A DNA stretch of 64,000 bases, from contig NC_031497.1 in the NCBI RefSeq assembly GCF_000237925.1, forward strand, positions 6,746,831 through 6,810,830, read 5' to 3'. The stretch is from Schistosoma mansoni. Lineage: Eukaryota; Platyhelminthes; Trematoda; Strigeidida; Schistosomatidae. The translations under genes were made by a program, and so were the position numbers. Below are positions 46,872 to 59,115 of the stretch, piece after piece (the first letter of the stretch is position 1; each line of letters begins with the position of its first letter). The notes under the pieces were generated by a model. The model was not told the origin of the DNA. It ran no database searches and was given only the letters and a program-made list of their open reading frames with translations.

Positions 46872-46987
46872 ATGTTGCCTTCACATAGTGATCCAAGTCA
46901 TCTACTTTGTTCATCTCCATCAAATGTTTATGATACTGGAAATCATGTCTCTAGGTCGTTCGTGAACTCCTCTGCAGATTTCCACAA
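46872..46987 (+). CDS. Aurora kinase exon 1
   Basis: Residues 1-38, serine-rich N-terminal extension ([19 protein letters not shown]), before donor GTAAGT. It leaves two bases of a lysine codon. The intron of 42 bp ends in TTCCCCCAG. Confidence 0.85.
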
Positions 46988-49900
46988 GTAAGTATTTTTA
47001 AATGTTCCATAGGGCTTATGTTCCCCCAGGAAACGAAAATCCAAGTGGACTATTGATGACTTAGATATTGGAAGGAAACTCGGCGAAGGTCGTTTCGGTT
47101 CAGTCCATCTTGCGAGGGAAAAAGCTAGTCGATTTGTCATTGCTCTGAAGGTTTTTATTCAATTTTTGAAAACCCAATTTCCTAGATACTTCTGAAGCCT
47201 AGATTAGTAACAAAGGAACTGATGAAACAAGTGCAACGAGAAATAGAAATACAGTCACACTTAAAGTAGGCGTCTTTATGTTCCACATAATAATTCTAGA
47301 CATCCAAATATTGTTCGTATGTACAGTTATTTTTATGATACAAAGCGTATTTATTTGGTCCTTGAGTATGTACCTAGAGGGGAGTTATCTAAAGAAATCA
47401 ATCGTTTTGGTCATTTCGGAGATAGTCGAGCAGCGACTGTAAGTTTATTAATACTAAATGCACTTATATATATATAACAGTATATTCAATGATAAGCGGA
47501 AAAATTCCCATCATTTTAGACCGACAATACTTTCTAAGCGATTTTTTCGTATTGTAAAATTCGAGTTGTGTCTCTTGATGCCTTATGATGTTTAGTTTAA
47601 TCGGCTTCGTGTTATGAAGTCATGATTAGGCCTAACCTAAGTACTGTCGAATTAAGAATATGTAAGCTATCTTAAGTACAGATGTGTCAGTTTATATTAT
47701 ATACCAAAGCATATATTTATTCGAAATTCCTTATTTCTCAATAGCGAGACGTGAAGTTTATGAGAGAGCAAGAAAATAAATGTCAGATAATATTAGATTC
47801 CAGATATCTACGCATAGAGTTGTACGTGCATGCACACTGACTAAAGGTATTCTTTCATCTTGCTTTTGAGCAATTCAGGTCCGCTTAGAATGACTCTGCA
47901 TGTACTGTTTATCCTTTGCAATGAGATTACACTGTTCATGTTGCTTTTGGGTTTTATGGATCGTAGCAAGAAATAACGAACTCTGAGTGTAAGCCATTAT
48001 GATAAATAATAATTGTCTTCTTTCTTATAAGTGATAATCAACTTAATTGCCACATAGTAACATGCAGTTCATCACAATAACGGGACTTTTAAAGCTTATG
48101 TACTCAAAATATGGAAGGATTAAATGATAAGCGTTTAGTGTACGGACAGATATTAGTAGTCTGTACCAGTAATTCGAAGAAGTCCCATGGACAAAAGAGA
48201 GAAATGAAGAGAAGCGGAAGAAAACTATAAAGCGACCAAAGTAACAACAGGAATAATAGAACAATGGAGTTTGTAAAGGTTAACTCAAGGAAGATGGGCA
48301 AATAGTGTATTTAGTGTATTGTTTCCATATTTTACAAATACAGAGGATGATTTTGCATAATACAATAAGTTGGTTTACTACCCAAGACTTCGCTCGTTAC
48401 AAAGGAATTCTAGACGCATTAAACAATCAGACAATGTGATATGGGTAATGCAATGTCTGATAAAAATTAGTGTTGGTGTAAATTGACTCATGAAAATTTT
48501 ACACAATTGGGGTCTATAAAACAGTCCATTTAGAAAGATTAACATTGGTCAAAAACTAATATGGGTTCAAATAAACGTCGAAAACCAAACTTAATTGCAA
48601 ATAAAAATAAAATAGTACAATGTTCGAGGCCCAAAAGTATATTGTAGCAGGGGAATTTACATGTGTAACCGAGAGCAAGTTTGCTCCATGTTATTTTACT
48701 GCTTCTAAACAGCTTTTAGGACTAGAGAGCATGTATAAGTTTCAATCCTTTGATCATAGGTGTTTTTGCAGCTCTAGCGTACGGTGGGATTCTAGGTAAA
48801 TATAGTAAATCATTTGATGTTATGGGTCACCATCGACTGAGGTAATAGGGACTTATATACACTCGAGAATTGCCCACTTCAACCTACGTAGATGGTACGT
48901 TAAAAAAACCGTAGAAAGTTTATTACATACTTTTTGTTTGGAGTTCGTCAGATAATTTTAACCTGTGCTTAATGACCTTAAATAATTTGGTCTTCTTGAT
49001 TCAGGTGGGTTCATCTCATCCTTGTAAATCTGTAACATTAGTTCATCACCAATGGGATTGTTTATCCTATCTTTATTTTTTCTCTTATTGATTTCATCCC
49101 AATTTTCTGGTGTGAAATGTGACAGACTAGATAGGTTTACATTTATACTAAGCATTACATTGTTCATGTCGATATGTCTTTTAGCTCAGTAATCTACAAA
49201 GTAGAACCAGGCACATCCATCCATCGGTCCAAGTTACCTTACCTCATAAGCACAGCAAGATGAAAGCCAGATCCATAGAAGCAGTTACTTCAATGATAAT
49301 GTATAAAACAAGATTGCATATAAGGATATGATACGGGAAGAAAGAATTGGTTCGTAGAAAGAAAGGTATAAAGTAATCTCACGGTTTAAGGGGAGATAAA
49401 GAGTGTATACACCTACGCCATTGTGATCGATTCTGAGCCATGTCACACAGAGTCTCCAACCATTGGTTACGATAGTCACGCGGATCCCAACCAGGTAGTC
49501 TGCATCTACCAACATGGTTCAGACTAAAAGTTAGTGACTTCAAGCACTAATGCCTTGTTTTGGTTTGGCCACCCCTAACTCTCTTCCAACCATCCCCAAT
49601 ACTAGTCAGCATTGCGCGTCGTGGTAATCAGTGTCCAGGCATACGTAACACGTGGCCCAACCATCTCAGTCGATGAAGATTGACAACGACATCAACTGAT
49701 TTACTATCATTCCCTAATACCCTGTATCTAACCTCACAAATACTTACCCGTTAATCCCATCAAATGCGAACAACACTTCTAAGACATCTGTGGTCAAATA
49801 CTAGCAACTTAGGAGTATCTACTCTTAATGGTCACGTTTCACAGCCGTAAAGCAGAACAGAACGAACTGCTGTGCAGTATACTCGTCTCTTAATTGATAG

Positions 49901-52900
49901 ACGGACATCTGGCCTTCGCCACAGGTGACGTAAGTTAGCAAAAGCTAAATGAGCCTTTAGAGTCCGTGTAGAGATTTCGTCAGATACTAACCCATTAGGA
50001 CTGATCGGGCTTCCAAGATCAGTGAAGCTGTCGACGCGTTCGACTACTTCGCTCCCTATCCTTAGTTCAGGTGTTGAAGCAGGCCAGTCCTGGAGCAACA
50101 ACTTGCATTTAGAGGGAAGAAACGCATTCCAAACATCATTGCATTGTTACTCAGTGCTACCAAAAGACTCGGCATTTTTTTAGCGTCTTCAACAAACAGG
50201 ACTGTCATCTGTATATTCTAAGTCGATAAGTGGACCTCCTGGTAGGAGATCAATGCCCGAAAATTCAATCGACAAGAGTGTTATTTCCAGCAGTAGGTCT
50301 ATAATGAAGTTAAACAGAAATGGGGATAGGGGACAGCCTCATCGGATATCACATTAAGTTGTAAAATCAGATGATAGTTCGCCATGAGCTCTCACTCGAC
50401 TGGTAAAGAGCCTTCACAAGGTTTATATGCTTCTGAGGTACACCTTTCAATGACAGACACTACCACAGAACCTCTCGGTCTACAGAGTCAAATGCTGCTT
50501 TTAAGTCAAGAAAAACTATCATTGTCTGACGCCGATAAGCATGCCTGTGTCCTAAAACCTGACGAATAGTGAATATGTGGTCGATACAGCCACGACCAGG
50601 TCTAAAGCCAGTCTGACTTCCTTGTGTTTGAAGTTCACGAGTCTTTATTAGGCTCCAGATAATTATTGAGGCTAGTATTTTAGATGCTATATTAGTCAAA
50701 CTAATCCTTCTGTGGTTATATAGGATGATTTCGATTCCTTCTTATATATTGGGACAATCAGAGATTGTGACCAGTCAGATGGGATTACGTCCAACTCCCA
50801 GATTTTAGCCAGAATATTAGTCAACCCAAGTGCTAAAATTGGACCACCATATTTAAAGTCCTCTGGAGCCGATCCATCTGGACCAGCTGCTCTTCGTTTC
50901 AGATTAGCTATAACCTTTTGGACTACAATTAGGTTTGGGGAGCCTATTTCAATGTTCCATCCAGGCCGTTTAGAAATAGTGGTCAGCCGTAGAGTAGCTG
51001 AAGGCCAACTTAACTGCTTCCTCAAATCGTTCTTAGTGTCTAGACTGAGGGCAGATAGGAGTGCCGTCTTTTCCCAAGATTGTCTCATACTTGACTTCTT
51101 AATTCCGGTTTCTCTTATTTGTATGAAGAGCTATCATGTATTACTTACAGCTTCTACCTTTTCCATCTCATTTGCTTTCCTTGCCCACCACTGCTCACTG
51201 TCGTTCAGCAGACTTTTGGTCAGCTTAGATCTGATACGTTTTTGCTCTTCATCGTGTTCAGAACCTGGTGGGATAAGTTTACGAGTGTCTATCAGTGCAA
51301 AAGATGTCGCAGGATTCCACTTATAGGTGTCGCTGCTGTTTCCGAAGCTCTTCGTATGTCTTTCCAAGCAACATCTGTGTCAGTCTCGTTTTCGAAATTG
51401 CTTAAGTGTGACTTCAGCTGCTCCTGGAATTGACCTTTGGCTTTCTCATTGCTGAGTTCAGTTCTAATGGATCTTCTTAATGTGGCTTTCCTGCGTCCAT
51501 TGAGGCGCAAGTAAATGCGTGCTCGTATTAAAGCATGGTCAGAGTCTGAACATGTAATCTAGAACGAGCGGTAACCTATCGAGCCTCTCCAACGATGACT
51601 GATGGCAATATGGTCTATTTAAGTCCATCGTTGGTTTGGTGTAGGTGATCGCTATGTTAGACGATGTCTCTCCTTATGCCTAAAACTAGTACTTGTTCGA
51701 AATAAACGATTGTCTGTGAACAGTTACATCAGACTCACCATCATTTGCCTTTCAGATACATCAGCAGTCACCGTTGAACTGATCGCAGTTTATAAATAGG
51801 CGATAATCTGTGTTTAAGAATGCTGGCATATGCCTTGAAACCCTTACCAGTAGTGTCGACAAACTCAGGCTTGTTTTTTGCAAATTGTAGTCGCATCTGT
51901 TTCTTGGTGTTATACAGTCTATAGTTTCACTTTTACTTACGTTATTATCGTTAGCTTCAACTTTACATGGTATTATTATTTATAACTACCATTCCGGTAT
52001 TTTTAACATTCTTCCACATGTGATACTTGAGGACAGATATCACCGTATTCTTCATAATGAAACAGAAATAGTACTTTTCAGTCTATAGTCTAACAAATAA
52101 GAGGTGAGTTTTTACAAATATTTTAGAATGCGAAACACTTAATTAGTGTCTCCATGCGGAACAAGGAATGGTCAAGCATAATTTTCGTGTTCAAGCGAAT
52201 ATTAAGAAGCTGCACTTGATGACACTTAGCTGTAGTTCTTATCAACATCACTTAGATGATTTTGTGATCATAAAATCTCTTTAAATAGGACGAATAAGTT
52301 GCTTCATATTTAAACGCTTAGGTTTGTAATGTTTATGCTCATGTATATAAAGCCGATCTTAGTTACGTATATAACAAGGCACATCGTTCATGTTTTACAG
52401 TACGTATACCAGCTTTCCAAAGCTCTTTCTTATTGTCATCAAAATGATGTTATACATCGAGATATCAAACCAGAAAATATACTTCTTGGGGTTCGCGGTG
52501 AAGTGAAGATTGCAGATTTTGGTAGCGCAGTGCACTTACCAGCTTCACGGTAGGTTTTATTCCTCTTTTTCGTACAAGTAATTAGACGTATGACTACTTT
52601 TGGTACGCTCAATTACTTGGCTCCCGAATTGTTCCATTTGGAGTGTGTTCATGATCATCGGGTGGACATATGGAGCTTGGGAATACTCACTTTTGAGATG
52701 CTTACTGGTCATTTACCCTTTGATGGTGAAACGTTCCAGGAGATTTCCGAAAAGATCCAATATGCTGATGTTTCATATCCAGATACATTAAATCTGGGTG
52801 CGACGAAGCTTATTACTAGTGTAAGTTCATTTAATAATGACAGTATTGGATATTTATCACTTTACAACTACTGGTTGATTACTGTGTATATTAAGATACT

Positions 52901-53311
52901 GTCGGCATTGTATCGAAAATAATTTGCTAGGAATATAGTGTTGGCTATAAGTGGAGTTTATGCTGTGAGAAGTCAGATTATACTAATGATAAAGCACCAT
53001 ACAATTAATATATTCGAGGGAATTAAGTTACTATAGTGTTTTGTAAATGAGTTTTTTCTGCTTAATAAATTATTTGTTAATGGCTTTTAAATTTCTATTC
53101 TTAGATGCTTAAAAAGTTGTCAAGTCAAAGAGTATCTTTAAATGAAATTGATAATTATGACTGGATTAAAATGAATGCTGAATTTTCTGTCAATCAATGC
53201 CTAGCAGCCCTTCAAGATTGGGAAAATGTTAGTAATCAAAATTCTACTTGTCCTTCATCTAGTAGTTACGAGTGCTCATCTACATTTGTAAATACATTTT
53301 CAAACGACTAA
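46872..53311 (+). CDS. Aurora-type serine/threonine kinase, complete, 348 aa
   Basis: Seven exons (46872-46987, 47030-47150, 47186-47265, 47300-47438, 52401-52549, 52586-52820, 53105-53311) join without a frame break. The ATG has an in-frame TAA 12 nt upstream. Aurora kinases drive centrosome maturation, spindle assembly, chromosome alignment and cytokinesis. Kinase landmarks: glycine loop GEGRFGSV (57-64), ATP lysine K79, helix-[16 protein letters not shown], catalytic HRDIKPEN (D173), DFG (D191), activation loop [15 protein letters not shown] with T205 at the Aurora T288 position, and [15 protein letters not shown]. Aurora hallmarks present are [23 protein letters not shown] and REIEIQSHL. 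Odd points: the Trp after DFG is Ser (DFGSAV), and PPE is APE. Short 39-residue N-terminus. I cannot decide between the A and B subtypes. Confidence 0.9.
47030..47150 (+). CDS. Aurora kinase exon 2
   Basis: Residues 39-79: [20 protein letters not shown] to FVIALK, i.e. beta strands 1-3 with the ATP-binding lysine as last residue. Followed by a 35-bp intron. Confidence 0.9.
47186..47265 (+). CDS. Aurora kinase exon 3
   Basis: Residues 80-105: [20 protein letters not shown] then EIQSHL, helix C with its salt-bridge Glu. Followed by a 34-bp intron. Confidence 0.9.
47300..47438 (+). CDS. Aurora kinase exon 4
   Basis: Residues 106-152: [44 protein letters not shown]. It covers the hinge and helix D and matches Aurora LILEYAPLGTVYRELQK. 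Donor GTAAGT opens the 4962-bp intron. Confidence 0.9.
47439..52400 (+). other. long Aurora intron holding an antisense LINE
   Basis: 4962 bp while the neighbouring introns are 34-42 bp. About half is the LINE at 49310-51880. In 47439-49300 and 51890-52400 I see no exon. Confidence 0.8.
49310..51880 (-). mobile_element. non-LTR retrotransposon (LINE), inactivated
   Basis: Minus strand, in order: [12 protein letters not shown] (end of APE endonuclease), [73 protein letters not shown] (RT motif A), [39 protein letters not shown]. Shifts and stops break every domain. A different LINE family from the TAAG-tailed elements, but also common in schistosomes and probably RTE-like. Antisense to the kinase gene. 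Confidence 0.9.
52401..52549 (+). CDS. Aurora kinase exon 5, catalytic loop
   Basis: Residues 153-201: [46 protein letters not shown]. The catalytic and Mg-binding aspartates are intact. The residue after DFG is Ser, where Aurora kinases have Trp. Confidence 0.9.
52586..52820 (+). CDS. Aurora kinase exon 6, activation loop and C-lobe
   Basis: Residues 202-280 after a 36-bp intron: [50 protein letters not shown]. It begins within the activation loop; T205 is the predicted activating phosphosite. Confidence 0.9.
53105..53311 (+). CDS. Aurora kinase exon 7 and stop
   Basis: Residues 281-348: [20 protein letters not shown] matches Aurora [20 protein letters not shown]. The last 35 residues are a Ser/Asn-rich tail ending NTFSND and TAA. 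Confidence 0.9.
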   Translation: MLKKLSSQRVSLNEIDNYDWIKMNAEFSVNQCLAALQDWENVSNQNSTCPSSSSYECSSTFVNTFSND

Positions 53312-56300
53312 TGTTTTCATATATTTCACATTACATTACCACTTGTTATGTCTTTCAGGATATCTTAATATAACAATTAAAAAGCTTATCATTTTTACCA
53401 TAATCTATATGCTCATATATACATGTATATGCATGTGACATTTACCTCTTTCACTATTCTACCATAAATACCAGATAGATCTGTTTTATGTTATTATTAC
53501 GTATATCTGTAAATTAATTACACATATTTATAGCTGATTCAACAACAAACCAATATTTACAGACTATTTTTTTATCGTTGCATATTTACTTTAGGGAAAA
53601 TTCTAGGAGTTTGAACTTTGTTATTACTTGAGTCTTGAGATATTGTCTTAAGATTAATAATGTTGTACAATTTGGAATTAATTTATTTAAACGATTCCAT
53701 TTTATCTATATATTGACCTATTTGTAATCTAGTGACGAGATATCGAGTTAACATATTAAACTGTTGTAATTTTAAAAGCTCATAATTTCATCTTTATTAA
53801 ATTTCAATTGGTTGGATACTTTCTGATGCTGACAGTATCGCTATCAAAGTTTAAGATGCCATTTTACATTACTGCTTTGAGTTTGATTTAACAGCGTAGT
53901 TGGTTGTTTAGCCACTTGTGGTCTTATATACGTTCAACAAAATGAACTGTTAGTCAGTTGTGGGAAATCCTAACGGCTCAATTCTCATTAAAGTATGCGT
54001 CTATGTCATTGTCCGGAGAAGCAATAAAAGTTTCACGATTCAATCAACTAGCTCAGAGAACAGGAAACATTCAAAGTCCTCGTTTTCAGTAAAAAAACAA
54101 CAAAAATCATCTATTTAAGTAGATAATGAACTAGGCTAATATGTCCTACAAACAGTTTACAATGCAAAGGCATTTTGAACATTCTTTGTTGTTTAATTTC
54201 AATAACTAGAATCTATATTACATATCAACTGAGCTTCAACGGCATTTCGATCATCTACAATGTAGGATTACGCTTCTTCGGTTTACAAAATGATTTCAAC
54301 TAAGGGTAGTAATAGAATAAGGTTAGTCATAAAATAATATTTACGTGTTCATTATGGATAATTTGTAGCCAACTAACTACATTCTTTACATTAATCCCAG
54401 TTCTGAGGATTTCTGCGGCCTCCCAAGAAGATTGCCTGTCACAAAAAATAATCGAACTCACTGATACTTCTCAGCTTACGCCATATTCAGGATTTTATGA
54501 AGTGCCATTCCGGAGCTAAATTTTCTGTTTCCATAGTTCAGGTTTATGACTATAAAGTTATAAATATGTGACAAGATGGGTCAGTCACGTTCTTACGTAT
54601 ATCTGCCTTTCAATGTTGGCTCTTTAAATGAAACCTTATCACATGTTATGGAGCTTCGCTAAGTTAGCTAATCATAGTAGTTTCATCTTTCTGAATTCTT
54701 CTTGCAGGGATTCTATGCTATTACTCTAGATGCTCATATTCCGAAGAAATCAATATTAGATTATCACCTAACATTAGTTCTCAGAGCACAATATTTTCTA
54801 CCTGTAATGACTTTCGAATGTAATAATCGCCAAGCAACTTACTTGTAAATAAGAAGAGGCTAGCATTACAATAGCTGGGATCTCTCAAGTCACTGTTATG
54901 ATATAAACGCAATTTAAATATGCTATGATTATATAAGGATTCTCAAATTATACAATCATCATTAAATGGTAAAAACCACTTACTACATGTTTTTTTCATG
55001 AATAAAGTCCTAAAGACAAAAGGGGGAAATTCAGTCACATAAGTAGTCCACAATAATATGAAAACTAGTTGTATATCAACTGGTTAGAAGATTAAAGAAT
55101 AGTTCTTTAGTGAAATGTCCACTCAATTTAAATGCAAAGCTCAAGAAAGCAATAAGCCAAACCGGAGTGAGGAAATGTTTAATTAAATGTTACTTAGTTC
55201 TCCTATTACGGTTAGAAGATTTGGTTAATTTGTGTAGTTGTTGATTTGAAAACAGAACAAAGTTAACTGATCTTCAAATTTCGCGTTCTTTTGAAATGTA
55301 GACGCTTCCTTGTACCTGTAGAAAAATAAATAATGATCAAGTATCGAGTAGTCATTTCCATTTTAAAAAAGTGTGGACTTTTTTCGTAGTTAATTTCATA
55401 GAATTTACAAATTTAATTTATCGAGATGGGTAGTTTTGTGAAATGCTTTGATTAATAATAACGATCACCTTGAGATGTAGCCTGGTATTTGGAAGTTACT
55501 AGTAAGTAGTTCTCGTTGACCTTGTCTCATCATTTTCTCTCCTGCATAATATTACTTTAGTTCTTTTGTTGCTAAGGCAGATTTGTTATTCTTTTTAATC
55601 ATTTATTCAAGTTTTATTTTTCGGCAGTTTTTTCTTATGTATGATGAGAAACATATAAAATCGTCTGCCTGTTACATTTAATGTTTATTGGTGGTTATTT
55701 TAAGAAGCTAAGGATTAAACTATATTGTGATAAATTAAACAAGTTTATTATATAAAGAGAATTGGTAATTTAGGAAGGAATTTAATTCTTACATTTCGTA
55801 TTATGAAATGAGTGTTAAATAAACATTATTCTACCAGTATGTTGCCTGCACCGTCTTTTTTAAAGTTTTCTTGTTATATATGATGTTACAAGAATTAATC
55901 GTTAGTGTTGAAGGGTAATCTGATTTTTAGTAACTTTGAATTATTCATATTTGGTATATTTACAAATATTTGATGTGGTAAGAATAACATTTAAAACCAA
56001 TCAGCTATACGATTTTTACTATCTGAATCATAAAAGAGATGCCTATTTACTTAGTTCAGTGTTTCACAGTCTATGTTATGGTTCTTAATTTGTTCCAGTT
56101 ATCAGGAGCTTGATGAATTCATGTTATTCTGCATAAATCATTCTTTACATATATAAACCCAGAACAGGGTAAATCAGTTGTTCAATGATCCATGATATTC
56201 ACTAGTCGATTAAGTTGCATGTATATTATTTTTCAGATATCAGTAATTGAAAATGAAATCCCCCCAAAATAGGTAAAGGATGTTTATTAGGTAGTGGCCT

Positions 56301-57749
56301 ACAAGTTCACTTCGTAATCTATAATTTCTTTAACTAACATAATTTGTCAAGGCTGTACAAACAACATGTTTGCAGTTACAATTATGAAAAGAATTTGTAC
56401 GATTGCTGTCTTCATAACAAATTATTAAGAAAAGTAAAAAGGAATTACTTGGTAATCTAAAAACTGGTCAAAGCGATGGAAAAACATCACACAGAATTTT
56501 CAACATTTTTAAAAGGTAAAATCTATCAAACGGAACTATAATCACAAATTATTAATTACTTGGTACGAATAAAAGAACAAAATAATTAAAGTCATACCAC
56601 TGATGAGTATGTTTGAGAAAAGCAGGTCAAAAAATGTACTACCTTCACAGAAAAATTGAGTATTTGGTTTTTGTGTTTTCAAAGCCTCCGTGCAAATGAA
56701 TGAACATGCTAGCAAAGCAATCTCACTGGAATTAATAACGTAACTGACAACAGAGAGATCTGCCTACTTACTATTAAATACGTATCAATGTGCAATGAAG
56801 TAGCATTTTAACATTGTTGTATTATTGAAGTGACTATAAGTCATTTTATAAAAGATGGAACTCGAAAGAAAACGACATTGTTTCAGTTAGGTTTTAAAAC
56901 ATTCATCGAACCTAAACACTCCCTACACATTAGCTTAACAAATATTTTTCCCGCAAAAACAAACAGTTTACCATTCTTTTAAAAATTTGATAAATAATGC
57001 CATTTATAACTACTATTAAGAATTCAGAATATATGGGAAGAATTTGACATGAAATACATAATTTTCCTAATGACTCAAAATTAGAACTCCGGTCAAAATC
57101 AAAAGAATCAATTTCAAAAACATTACAGCAGGTAGTTAGTAGCTGGAGAGAATCAGTGAACAAAAGTTGATTTTTTAGATATCATTTCTCTGCATGACAA
57201 ATTTCTTGAAAATAAAATAAAGCAAGCTAGTGAAAAGCATTTTTATAAAACTTGTGACACAAATTAAGGGATAGAGATGCTTGATCATGTTCATAATCTC
57301 ATTTAAGATGATAAGCTAGTTATTTCATAACAAGGGTAGGGCCTGTAAGTTATGATTACGATTAGGAATTAGGGTAAGCCTAAGAATACCCATTGATCAG
57401 TGTAAAACTACAGAGCTCTTTCTCGTCAAGATCCAAAGAATCACTGAATGTCGTCCCTAGAGTTCTCTATTTTAAAAATAATTGCAGTAATAATGAAATA
57501 ATCAAAATGAAAGGTATTTTATGTGAAGTAAAACAATAAAAAACAAGTTTCTCATTGAAGCACTAGTTAAGTTCTATTTCTTTGTTTTTCTTTACAGAAG
57601 TAACCACTAATTCTTTTTATTTTGTTTGATAAATTTGTAAAAAAGAAAATAGAACAAAAGAATTGAGGTATTTATCTTTTTGATCAGTGCACAACGAATC
57701 GATATCATCACAAATTAACTTCTACTACAATATTACTATAATTTCATTA
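53312..57749. other. intergenic, mostly unrecognised
   Basis: 4.4 kb of AT-rich DNA. The only recognised item is a worn Penelope-like tail near 54020. No frame with domain similarity. Confidence 0.4.
54020..54085 (+). repeat. worn Penelope-like 3' tail
   Basis: GGAGAAGCAATAAAAGTTTC, ACGATTCAATCAACTAGCTC and AGAGAACA are a diverged copy of the tail at 58290-58350 (GAAAAACGATGAAAGCTCCA, CGACCAAACCATCCAGCTCA, GAGAACA). Confidence 0.5.
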
Positions 57750-58355
57750 AGTACTAGATTACAAACCAACAAAATCCCTCCATTCAATCTTATGCAAACC
57801 AAAGGATGAAATGACGAAAGGCAAACCAAACATCATCTACAAAGTAAATTGTCCCAACTGCGTTAAACACGACATCGGACGAAGCGGACGCCCTCTTCAT
57901 CTTCGCATGCATGAACATCAATTAGCAGTCAAACGCCATGAATGTCTTCACTTACATCAATTCACGTGGACAACTGCGGACACATTCGACTGAAATAATG
58001 TGGAGATTTTGGATAGATGCAATTCCAAGAACACCAGAGAATTTTTAGAAGCTTGACACTCAGGTCAATCAGCAATAAACAAGCACATTGAAATCAATCC
58101 AATTTATCAACCAATCAGGAGAATTATTCAGAAACATAGGAACAAAAATCAAACCAATGGGAGATACAACCAAAACAATGAAAGATTCAAGACCAACAAG
58201 AACTAATCAACATCGAGGTGTACAGGAAAAGCTGTGAAGCATATGTGGAGAAATTCGAACACTTCACTTCTACCCGAAGTCTGTGCTCTCGTTCAGAAAA
58301 ACGATGAAAGCTCCACGACCAAACCATCCAGCTCAGAGAACAAAACTCCACCAAA
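57750..58355 (+). pseudogene. Penelope-like element, GIY-YIG endonuclease remnant
   Basis: MTKGKPNIIYKVNCPNC then HDIGRSGRPLHLRMHEHQLA is the GIY-YIG endonuclease domain that ends Penelope-like retroelements. The second motif is DIG instead of YIG. A frameshift follows the first 45 residues, then NNVEILDRCNSKNTREFLEA and HIEINPIYQPIRRIIQKHRN with two TGA codons where Trp is expected. The reverse transcriptase part is gone. Two cysteine pairs (CPNC) are typical of the family. Confidence 0.8.
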
Positions 58356-58955
58356 AGACTAATTAATAATAAGTAAAAATATAAACAAGTTTCTTGTGAT
58401 TGTTCTCCCTTAATTAAATCTGCGAAAATGTGTAAATAAAAATAAAAACAACTAAAGTCAAGTGAAATTGGCCGAAAAAAGTGATAATAATGGTAATTGT
58501 TTGAATAAAATAAAAATAATTTTCATCAGTTCATTATAAAATATTTTGTGCATAACTGGGTAACTCACGATATATTAACATCGATCAGTCGAGCTGTCTT
58601 TTAAGCCTATAGATATATAATATAAATGTTACTGTGTTTAAATTGGTAGATTGAAGATTATTACAAGTTTTCTTTTTTACAAAAACAAACAAAATCTACA
58701 CTTTATTTCCGTAATAATAACAATAATAATAAAAGAAGTACGTTGAAAGCTAGTCATCAGTTAAAATAGATTGGGACAAATATATCTTCAGTTTAGGATA
58801 ACGTAATATCATCATTTTTAAACATAAATCCAAAGAAACTTAATACAAGTGAAATCAATAGGCTGAGTTTATCCAGTCACGGATGTTTTTCGTAATTCAT
58901 TGGGAAATTTTTATCCTTATTATTAGAAATAAACTATATTTAAACAATTTTGTAG

Positions 58956-59115
58956 TTGAATTCATGAGCTAATTGAAGCTAGAGCACCATGGAAAACCTG
59001 GAAGCACTGGACGACCGTTTCGTCTTATTGTGGGACTCCTCAGCAGTGCACATCCACGATCTAGGACTTCCAAAATTTCCATGGTGGTCTAGCTTCAAAT
59101 GACTCATGAACTCAA
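58956..59115 (-). mobile_element. palindromic Sm-alpha element with hammerhead in the centre
   Basis: The two ends are inverted repeats of about 40 bp (58956-58996 and 59076-59115; shared GAAGCTAGA and CACCATGGAAA blocks) around the ribozyme, as if a partial second copy lay head to head with the first. It starts about 395 nt past the stop of the minus-strand SPATA18 gene. Confidence 0.8.
59004..59049 (-). ncRNA. type I hammerhead ribozyme, intact core
   Basis: Minus strand: GCACTG, CTGAGGAG, TCCCACAATAAGA, CGAAAC, GGTC, GTC, CAGTGC. Stem I is a perfect six-pair helix, core boxes and GUC are intact, and stem III is two pairs with a GGUC loop. Stem II has a C-A mismatch at its loop end, leaving three pairs. 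Sense with respect to SPATA18. Confidence 0.8.
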
